Source of the DNA: Streptomyces pluripotens
GTDB lineage: Bacteria; Actinomycetota; Actinomycetes; Streptomycetales; Streptomycetaceae
Assembly: GCF_000802245.2 (NCBI RefSeq)
Contig: NZ_CP021080.1
Location: forward strand, 2,108,001-2,172,000
Direction: 5' to 3'
Length of the DNA stretch: 64,000 bases
Shown: piece by piece, positions 58,118-64,000 of the stretch
Layout of the letters: each line of letters opens with the position of its first letter
Numbering within the stretch: the stretch's first letter is position 1
The notes under the pieces: generated by a model
The model's database searches: none
What the model saw: only the letters and a program-made list of their open reading frames with translations
Told to the model about the DNA's origin: nothing
Position numbers and translations under genes: made by a program

Positions 58118-58560
58118 CACCACTCCCCGCCCGGTGCCTGGTCGGCCTCGGCGGCCTGCAGCTTGGCGTGCTCCTGCGCCTTGCCGCGGGTGGCCTTGGC
58201 ATCGGCAGGCAGCTCGATCTCGGGGCAGTCCTTCCACAGCCGCTCCAGCGCGTAGAAGACCCGCTCTTCGCTGTGCTGGACGTGGACGACGATGTCGACG
58301 TAGTCGAGCAGCACCCACCGGGACTCGCGGTCGCCCTCACGGCGCACCGGCTTGGCGCCGAGTTCCTTCTGCAGGCGCTCCTCGATCTCGTCGACGATGG
58401 CCTTGACTTGACGGTCGTTGGGGGCGGATGCCAACAGGAAGGCGTCCGTGATCGACAGCACATCGCTGACGTCGTAGGCGATGACGTCGTGAGCGAGCTT
58501 GTCGGCCGCTGCCTGGGCGGCTGTGGTGATGAGCTCAAGAGAACGGTCGGTGGCGGTCAC
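58117..58560 (-). CDS. rsfS: Ribosomal silencing factor RsfS
   Basis: A 147-residue protein that binds L14 and blocks 50S-30S joining when nutrients are low. It contains the family core ITDAFLLASAPNDRQVKAIVDEI and SRWVLLDYVDIVVHVQH, then YALERLWKDCPEIELP. A C-terminal tail of about 25 residues is charged. GTG start. It lies downstream of the LCP gene and is coupled to the phosphatase gene. Confidence 0.94.
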   Translation of the reverse strand: MTATDRSLELITTAAQAAADKLAHDVIAYDVSDVLSITDAFLLASAPNDRQVKAIVDEIEERLQKELGAKPVRREGDRESRWVLLDYVDIVVHVQHSEERVFYALERLWKDCPEIELPADAKATRGKAQEHAKLQAAEADQAPGGEW

Positions 58561-58661
58561 TGCGTGGCTTTCCGTCGGCGGTCACTGGACCTCAAGGGTC
58601 TCACGGACCGCCCGGGGCACCCCACGTGATGACCGCATCACGTGCGGCGCCCCGACTGTGG

Positions 58662-60404
58662 TCAGGATGTGGCGGGCTGGTAGTCGCGGCCGAGGACGAC
58701 CGAGACGTTTGCGCCCGGGGAGACGCTTCCCTTCGTCACGGACCCGGTCGGCAGACCGAGCGTCTTGGCGACCTCGGTGGCGTCGGCCTTGCGGGAGGCG
58801 TCCGAGTAGATCACCTTCGAGGTGTCCTGGGTGGCGGATGCCGTGCCGCCCTCCAAGAAGGTGAAGCCGCCGTTGAGGAGCACCACGCGGGCCTTCTCGG
58901 TGTCGCCCTTCACACCGGTGGCGTTCTGCACGGAGACCCGGACCGCGGAGCCGGCCCCCGGGCTCTTGGCCGTGCCGCCGAGGATGTCCTTCACCACACT
59001 GTCGCTGGTCTTCGCCGTCAACGTGCCGTCGGCCTGGACGGGCAGCAGGGCGCTCTTGTAGTCGCCGCTCTTGGCGAGGTCGGCCAGCTTGGCGAGGAAG
59101 GTGCCGAGGTCCTTGTCCGTGAGCGGCGGGTCGAGAATCTGCGCGAGGGTCTGCACGGTCGTGATGGCCGAGGAGGGTTCGGAGGGCATCTTGCGCAGCA
59201 CACCCAGCATGACCTGGCCGAACCTCTCCAGTTGGGCGTTCTGCGACTCGCCTGCGGCACGGTAGGTGGCGTAGGCGACGGCCATCTTGCCGCTGAGGGT
59301 CTGGTCGGTTCCCTTGTGCACGAGCAGCGAGGTGCCCTTCTTCTTGGCACCCGCGTCGGGTACGTCGGCGTTGGTGTCGATGTCAATGTTGCCGACCAGC
59401 TCGACGAGGTTCTGCAGGTACGGGGTGTCGAGGCGCCAGGTGCCCTGGATGCTGGTACCGAGAACCGTGTCGAGCTGATCACGGGTGCCGGAGGAACCGT
59501 CCTCGTCGACCGACTTGGCGAGGGTCGTGGGAGAGCCGTCGTCTGCGGTGAGCGCCAGGGAGTTGGGGAGCAGCACGGTGGTGCCCTGCTTGGTGGTGGT
59601 GTTGTCGACCAGTAGCACCGTCGAGGTACCGCCCTTGCCCGTGTTGTGCAGGTGGACGACGATGACGTCACGTTTCTGAGCGGCAACCGGCACGGCCGCA
59701 CCGGTCTTGCCGCCGGTCGAGGACAGGCCCGGCAGTCTCCCGGCCCACCAGAGGTAGCCCACGCCGCCGACGGCGACGAGGGCGAGGACGATGACCAGGG
59801 CGGTGATCCGGCTGCGGGCGCGACGACGGGCCTCTTCGCGGCGCTCGGTGCGGTTCTCGGTGAACTTCAGCCAGTCGATGACGTCCTCGGAGTCACCGTC
59901 CGGCTCCTCGACGAAGGCGAACTGCTCCGTGCGGTAATCCGGTTCGCCCGTATCGTCCCGCCGCTCGGTTTCTTCCGGCGCGTGCGTGTCCTCGGCTGGC
60001 CCGGCCTGCTGGGGGATGTAGGCGGTCTGTCCAACGACCCGGGGCTGCTGACCGCTGCTCGCGGCCTGACCATGGGGGTCGTAGGGGGAAGGGTCGTGGG
60101 CACCCGTGCCATACGGGTCGTAGGGGGGCTGAGTCCCGTAGGAGTCGTAGGCGGACGACTGCTGGGCGGAGCCGTAGGAGTCGTAGGCCGACGGCTGCTG
60201 GCCGGAGTCGTAAGAGGGGGCCGGCGACTGCTGGCCGGTGGCGTACGAGCCGTAGCCGTAGCCCTGCTGCTGGGCGTAGGGGTCGTAGCTTGCCTGCGGA
60301 GGCTGTTCTGCCGGGACCTGCCGGTACACGGGCTGCCCGTACTCGTCGTAGCCGACCAGTTCGTACGGACCGTTCCCGTATCCCGCGTCGTATCGGTCGT
60401 TCAC
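58662..60404 (-). CDS. LytR-CpsA-Psr (LCP) family ligase with LytR_C domain
   Basis: A 580-residue membrane protein; GTG 60404 has GAGAGGGG 6 nt upstream. The first 190 residues are cytoplasmic and low in complexity, rich in Tyr, Gln, Gly and Ser with repeated YDSYG and YDPYG units. One helix follows near 198-217. The LCP catalytic domain (about 245-400) links polymers such as teichoic acid or polysaccharide to peptidoglycan; it contains DVIVVHLHNTGKGGTSTVLL and ATYRAAGESQNAQLERF, the conserved Arg region. A LytR_C domain ends the protein. It is 16 bp after nadD. Confidence 0.9.
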   Translation of the reverse strand: MNDRYDAGYGNGPYELVGYDEYGQPVYRQVPAEQPPQASYDPYAQQQGYGYGSYATGQQSPAPSYDSGQQPSAYDSYGSAQQSSAYDSYGTQPPYDPYGTGAHDPSPYDPHGQAASSGQQPRVVGQTAYIPQQAGPAEDTHAPEETERRDDTGEPDYRTEQFAFVEEPDGDSEDVIDWLKFTENRTERREEARRRARSRITALVIVLALVAVGGVGYLWWAGRLPGLSSTGGKTGAAVPVAAQKRDVIVVHLHNTGKGGTSTVLLVDNTTTKQGTTVLLPNSLALTADDGSPTTLAKSVDEDGSSGTRDQLDTVLGTSIQGTWRLDTPYLQNLVELVGNIDIDTNADVPDAGAKKKGTSLLVHKGTDQTLSGKMAVAYATYRAAGESQNAQLERFGQVMLGVLRKMPSEPSSAITTVQTLAQILDPPLTDKDLGTFLAKLADLAKSGDYKSALLPVQADGTLTAKTSDSVVKDILGGTAKSPGAGSAVRVSVQNATGVKGDTEKARVVLLNGGFTFLEGGTASATQDTSKVIYSDASRKADATEVAKTLGLPTGSVTKGSVSPGANVSVVLGRDYQPATS

Positions 60405-60420
60405 CGGTGCCCCTCTCGGC

Positions 60421-61092
60421 TCACTCGCCGCGGTACAACTCGCGCTTGTCGATGTAACGCACGACTCCGTCCGGCACCATGTACCAGATGGGGTCTCCAT
60501 TGGCGACTCTCGCACGGCAGTCGGTGGAGGAGATGGAGAGCGCCGGCACCTCGACGAGCGAGACACCGCCCTCCGGCAGGCCCGGGTCAGTCAGATGGTG
60601 GCCGGGCCGGGTGACGCCGATGAAGTGCGCGAGGGAGAACAGTTCCTCGGAGTCCCGCCAGGTCAGCAGCTGGGCAAGGGCGTCGGCGCCGGTGATGAAG
60701 AAGAGGTCGGTGTCGGGGTTGAGGGCACGCAGGTCGCGCAGGGTGTCCACGGTGTAGGTGGGGCCACCGCGGTCGATGTCGATGCGGCTGACGGAGAACT
60801 GCGGGTTCTCGGCGGTCGCGATGACCGTCATCAGATAGCGGTCCTCGGCCGGGGAAACCTTGCGGTGGGACTTCTGCCACGGCTGGCCGGTGGGCACGAA
60901 CACGACCTCGTCCAGGTGGAACTGCGCGGCGACCTCACTGGCCGCCACCAAGTGCCCGTGGTGGATCGGGTCGAAGGTTCCGCCCATGACGCCGAGGCGC
61001 CGCTTACCCGTGTGGGTGGGACCATGGCCCGGCCGGTCTTGCGGGCGCTTCCCCGTGTCATCGGCGGCCTCGTGCGCCGGACCGGTAGGCAT
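60421..61092 (-). CDS. nadD: Nicotinate-nucleotide adenylyltransferase
   Basis: A 223-residue enzyme that adenylates nicotinate mononucleotide in NAD synthesis. The nucleotide motif is [19 protein letters not shown] and the C-terminal signature is [10 protein letters not shown]. An N-terminal extension of about 35 Gly/Pro/His-rich residues precedes the core. ATG 61092 is chosen because GGGAG lies 8-9 nt upstream; ATG 61107 is the alternative. The LCP gene follows in the same direction after 16 bp. Confidence 0.93.
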   Translation of the reverse strand: MPTGPAHEAADDTGKRPQDRPGHGPTHTGKRRLGVMGGTFDPIHHGHLVAASEVAAQFHLDEVVFVPTGQPWQKSHRKVSPAEDRYLMTVIATAENPQFSVSRIDIDRGGPTYTVDTLRDLRALNPDTDLFFITGADALAQLLTWRDSEELFSLAHFIGVTRPGHHLTDPGLPEGGVSLVEVPALSISSTDCRARVANGDPIWYMVPDGVVRYIDKRELYRGE

Positions 61093-61163
61093 GTCCTGCT
61101 CTCCCATGCGTGCAGACCCTACCGGCCCGGCCTCGGACACCCGGCCGGGGACGGGGTTACCGC

Positions 61164-61328
61164 TCAGCGGTCGCGGTTGAAACGCGTGGTGATCCACAGC
61201 AGGAGAAGCAGGATGATCAGAGCGCAGCCGCCAGTGACGGCGGGGTTCAGGCTGTTGTGGTTTCCGCCGTGCTGTTCGCCCTCGGCGGCAAGGGTGACCA
61301 ACTGGGCTGCGGTGCTGTGGAAGCTCAT
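61164..61328 (-). CDS. 54-residue single-helix membrane protein (first)
   Basis: A short frame [20 protein letters not shown], then a Gly/His/Asn-rich turn, a helix ([13 protein letters not shown]), and a basic C terminus RFNRDR. The topology suggests the N terminus outside and positive charges inside. The gene is 72 bp upstream of nadD on the same strand. A second gene of the same length and build lies 204 bp upstream. The ribosome site is weak, so confidence is moderate. The function is unknown. Confidence 0.62.
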   Translation of the reverse strand: MSFHSTAAQLVTLAAEGEQHGGNHNSLNPAVTGGCALIILLLLLWITTRFNRDR

Positions 61329-61532
61329 CTTCGTCAGGACCTATCGCGTGTGGGCGGGATAAAGATGTCGGCTCATCGTAAGCGGGCGGCCCCGCGGCCC
61401 TCACGCCGACTCCGCCGTTGGGGACGGATCGCGGCAGGAGGGCGTCCGCGGTGGTGCCTTTCCGGCCGCGGAAGGGACTTGCCTGAACGGTCGGCGGAAC
61501 TCTCACCGGCCTGCGGGAACCCTCGCCGACCG

Positions 61533-61697
61533 TCAGTCGTCTTTCCGCTTGTAGCCGCGCAACAGGAACCAGGCGGTCAGGGCGCAGCCCAGGACCATCA
61601 CGACGAGGATGATGCGAAGCGGATTGCCCGCACCGTTCTGCTGGACGGCGCTGACGGCGGCCTCGGTCAGCCGGGCGGCTGCGGGGTGGTGCTCCAT
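61533..61697 (-). CDS. 54-residue single-helix membrane protein (second)
   Basis: A short frame [20 protein letters not shown], a short NGAGNP turn, a helix ([18 protein letters not shown]), and a basic tail [12 protein letters not shown] lies 8 nt before the ATG (5 nt before an in-frame GTG). It is similar in length, turn and charge to the gene at 61164-61328, suggesting an old duplication. It is divergent from the M48 protease. The function is unknown; the pattern recalls small holin-like or regulatory membrane peptides. Confidence 0.68.
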   Translation of the reverse strand: MEHHPAAARLTEAAVSAVQQNGAGNPLRIILVVMVLGCALTAWFLLRGYKRKDD

Positions 61698-61800
61698 CAC
61701 GTGGACTCCTTCGGGTGTACTGCCCGTCCACGCTATCTGCGCCTAGGCTGGGCTCCGCCTCGGGGACACAGTGGGCACTCATACGCGCATGGGGGAAGAC

Positions 61801-62901
61801 ATGGCCGACGACAGCCACCAGCAGACGGGGCACGAGAACGTACCCAGCAGGCAGCGCAGGCGTTTCCCAGGGATCTCCTCACGCGCGTACGAGCATCCGG
61901 CCGACCGGTCGGCCTTGGTCGCGCTGCGCAAGCTGAGTGGATTCGACACCGTCTTCAAGGCGCTCAGCGGTCTGCTGCCGGAACGGAGCCTGCGGCTGCT
62001 GTTCCTCTCCGACTCGGTGCGCGTCTCCGAGCGGCAGTTCACGCACCTGCACGACATGCTCCTGGACGCCTGTTACATCCTGGACCTGGAGAAGGTCCCG
62101 CCGATGTACGTCACCCAGGACCCTCAGCCGAACGCGATGTGCATCGGCCTGGACGAGCCGATCGTCGTGGTCACCACCGGGCTGGTGGAACTCCTCGACG
62201 AGGAGGAGATGCGTGCGGTGGTCGGGCACGAGGTGGGGCACGCGTTGTCCGGGCACTCGGTGTACCGCACGATCCTGCTGTTCCTGACGAACCTCGCGCT
62301 GAAGGTCGCCTGGATCCCGCTGGGCAATCTGGCGATCATGGCGATCATCACCGGGCTCAGGGAGTGGTTCCGCAAGTCGGAACTGTCCGCCGACCGGGCG
62401 GGACTGCTGGTGGGGCAGGACGTCCAAGCCTCCATGCGGGGTCTGATGAAGATCGCGGGCGGTAACCACCTGCACGAGATGAACGTGGATGCGTTCCTGG
62501 AGCAGGCCGAGGAGTACGACTCCGGGGGCGATCTGCGCGACTCCGTGCTGAAGATCCTCAACGTGCTGCCGCGCTCGCACCCGTTCACCACCGTGCGGGC
62601 GGCCGAGCTGAAGAAGTGGGCCGAGTCCCGCGATTTCCAGCGGATCATGGACGGCCACTACCCCCGCCGCAGCGAGGACAAGGACGCCTCCTTCGGCGAT
62701 TCCTTCCGCGAGTCGGCGACGAGCTACGCAAGCGATGTGAAGGGCTCCAAGGACCCGTTGATGAAGCTGGTCACTGATTTCGCGGGTGGCGCGGGCGACC
62801 TGGGCGGCCGGGTTCGCCGCGGCTTCGCCGGCTTCACGAGCCCCCCGCCTTCGAAGGGGGACGCTCCTCGGGGAGACGGTCCGCAGGGACATGACGCGTA
62901 A
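61801..62901 (+). CDS. M48 family metalloprotease (HtpX-like)
   Basis: A 366-residue zinc protease. ATG 61801 has GGGGGA 4-5 nt upstream; ATG 61789 is possible. The active site is His143-Glu144-His147 in [14 protein letters not shown], with the third ligand Glu in [10 protein letters not shown]. Two hydrophobic segments follow the HExxH motif ([29 protein letters not shown]) and may be membrane-associated. A C-terminal 60-residue Gly/Pro tail is disordered. HtpX-type enzymes degrade damaged membrane proteins. It stands alone. Confidence 0.9.
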   Translation: MADDSHQQTGHENVPSRQRRRFPGISSRAYEHPADRSALVALRKLSGFDTVFKALSGLLPERSLRLLFLSDSVRVSERQFTHLHDMLLDACYILDLEKVPPMYVTQDPQPNAMCIGLDEPIVVVTTGLVELLDEEEMRAVVGHEVGHALSGHSVYRTILLFLTNLALKVAWIPLGNLAIMAIITGLREWFRKSELSADRAGLLVGQDVQASMRGLMKIAGGNHLHEMNVDAFLEQAEEYDSGGDLRDSVLKILNVLPRSHPFTTVRAAELKKWAESRDFQRIMDGHYPRRSEDKDASFGDSFRESATSYASDVKGSKDPLMKLVTDFAGGAGDLGGRVRRGFAGFTSPPPSKGDAPRGDGPQGHDA

Positions 62902-62954
62902 GGAGCACGACGTGCGAGGGACACGAGGAGCGGGACGGCACGACAAGTAGGACG

Positions 62955-62986
62955 GCACGACGATCTGGGGGCACGACGATCTGGGG
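62955..62986. repeat. Short tandem duplication (16 bp, two copies)
   Basis: GCACGACGATCTGGGG occurs twice in a row, followed by a longer run of G. Related GACGGCACGAC fragments lie just upstream. It is in the 259-bp gap between the M48 gene and the final gene, otherwise without recognised features. Confidence 0.75.
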
Positions 62987-63160
62987 GGGGGACAAGCCCG
63001 CGTCGGCGGGTTCTGGTCTTGCGGCCCCCGCTCCGAGGGCGCCGGGCGCGGCACTGCGCTGGTTCATGCCGCGCCGGGCGTGTGGGCGCTGCACCGGTCT
63101 CCGCCCAGCCGGACTGCACCGGTTCGGGCCCCACAGGGCCATACCGAGGAGTTGCCCCGC

Positions 63161-64000
63161 TCAGACCTTCGGCTCAGCGCCGGTGGCCAGCGTCCCGCAC
63201 AGGGCCGGAGCCTTGTTCGACTCATAGGGGTTGGTGCCCGCGGGAACGCCTGTCGTGGCTGTCTGGCCGGCCAGGACAGGGCGGAGGTAGGTGGTGGAGT
63301 CCACCGCGCAGGACAGGGGGCCGGCCTGCACGGAGGACGCGACCAGCTGGACCTGGTGGGTGCGCAGATCATTCCGGTCGACTCGGAAGGTCATCTGGCG
63401 GCGGACCGTGAAGAGCGACACGAGAGCGTGCGGGGAGGCGCCGGTGGGGCGCAGGGCATAGACGAAGACGTGGTCAGCGGTGACCTCCAGCGTGGCCGGG
63501 TCCTTCTCGGCCGCCGTCAGGCTGCCCTGAACACGGATCTTGTCGTCGGCCAGTTGGACTCGCGAGGGGTCGAACCGCACCAGCCAGCCGGTGGGCACGT
63601 GTCGGCCGTCCCCCGCCGGGTGGTCGAAGCTCTTGTCGAACTGGTCGAGTTGGTCGGCATCGAGGAGGACGCGGGCCGGGTGGACCTGCCGCCCGGTCAG
63701 CACCTCGGGGTAGAGCGAGGAGCGGACGAGGTAGTCCTTGGCCGCGGTGAGCGCGGCCACCACCTGGCTGTCGGAGAAGTGGGCGGTGCGGTACGAGGCC
63801 GGCAGCGGTATCCCCTCGGCTCCCACGTCGTAGTGGGCGGCGGGGCTGCTGGCGTACAGCCTCTCGGCGTCGGCGGCGCCGGGGACCCTACCCGGTGGGG
63901 CGAGCGGCACGACCGTCAACCGCGCGGGCCCGGCGGATGCCCGGGACTGTGGGGGGCTGTAGGAATGGCGGACCCCCATGTAGATCGCGGTGGCGAAGGC
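63161..64000 (-). CDS. Membrane-anchored protein of unknown function, N terminus outside window
   Basis: At least 279 residues; the frame is still open at the window edge, where residues AFATAIYMG read like the end of a hydrophobic helix. A methionine at 63979 would give 272 residues but would cut that helix, so the true start is probably upstream. The rest is a soluble, extracytoplasmic-looking domain with LTAAKDYLVRSSLYPEVLTG, two cysteines near the C terminus (LSCAVD and ALCGTL) and no catalytic motif I recognise. Confidence 0.7.
   Translation of the reverse strand, partial: AFATAIYMGVRHSYSPPQSRASAGPARLTVVPLAPPGRVPGAADAERLYASSPAAHYDVGAEGIPLPASYRTAHFSDSQVVAALTAAKDYLVRSSLYPEVLTGRQVHPARVLLDADQLDQFDKSFDHPAGDGRHVPTGWLVRFDPSRVQLADDKIRVQGSLTAAEKDPATLEVTADHVFVYALRPTGASPHALVSLFTVRRQMTFRVDRNDLRTHQVQLVASSVQAGPLSCAVDSTTYLRPVLAGQTATTGVPAGTNPYESNKAPALCGTLATGAEPKV

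Overview
The window is a piece of a high-GC actinomycete chromosome, almost certainly Streptomyces. The evidence is the very high third-position GC, frequent GTG starts, many 1-4 bp start/stop overlaps, and a gene order that I recognise from memory as a conserved core segment of Streptomyces chromosomes: leuA, M4 protease, era, corC-ybeY-phoH, rnz, tricorn protease, rsmE, dnaJ2-hrcA, hemW, lepA, rpsT, holA, comEC-comEA, leuS, tRNA-Ala, rsfS, an LCP gene and nadD. No phage, insertion sequence or CRISPR array was seen.

Layout. 1-3.2 kb: an ABC exporter (ATPase cut by the window edge, plus permease) divergent from a NarL-type two-component pair. 3.2-9.0 kb: a zinc-ribbon/TerB protein, leuA with a leucine-rich leader peptide, a protealysin-like M4 protease followed by its emfourin-type inhibitor, and a GH1 beta-glucosidase. 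9.2-15.0 kb: era, then a block that looks accessory: amtB-glnK behind a GlnR-like operator, and a set of exported proteins (DUF916-like, WxL-like and a small secreted protein). 15.2-20 kb: a degenerate cytidine deaminase homologue, an S66 peptidase, and the mmcQ-corC-ybeY-phoH run. 20.4-29.2 kb: PfkB kinase, a divergent tRNA-Gly(UCC)-like gene with its own terminator, rnz, HIT protein, tricorn-like protease, VOC protein, rsmE and a nitronate monooxygenase. 29.3-41.3 kb: dnaJ-hrcA with CIRCE, MBL hydrolase, DUF3097, hemW, a SpoIIE-type phosphatase, an acyl-CoA ligase, lepA and rpsT. 41.5-52.5 kb: NTF2-like protein, holA, comEC, comEA, DegV, a membrane protein, and leuS behind a classical leucine attenuator. 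52.7-55.7 kb: a two-gene redox module. 55.8-64 kb: two identical tRNA-Ala(GGC) genes around two tiny zinc-ribbon genes, phosphoglycerate mutase-like, rsfS, LCP, nadD, two 54-residue membrane proteins, an M48 protease and a partial membrane-anchored protein.

How the genes work together. Much of the window is housekeeping for ribosome biogenesis and translation (era, ybeY, rsmE, rsfS, lepA, rpsT, leuS, tRNAs) and for protein quality control (dnaJ, hrcA, tricorn, M48). Leucine supply and leucine charging (leuA, leuS) both lie behind short leader peptides that use the rare Leu codon CTT, so both may sense the same charged tRNA. The nitrogen pair amtB-glnK carries an unusual Glu in place of the first pore histidine.

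The most interesting unit is at 52755-55702. A six-helix membrane protein has the HX13H/HX12H di-heme spacing of NOX and ferric reductases. It is translationally coupled to a NuoF-like flavoprotein that has lost one cluster cysteine and gained a C-terminal ferredoxin. This suggests a split NADH-to-outside electron-transfer complex. The tRNA-Gly-like gene at 21747-21819 is the second strong lead.
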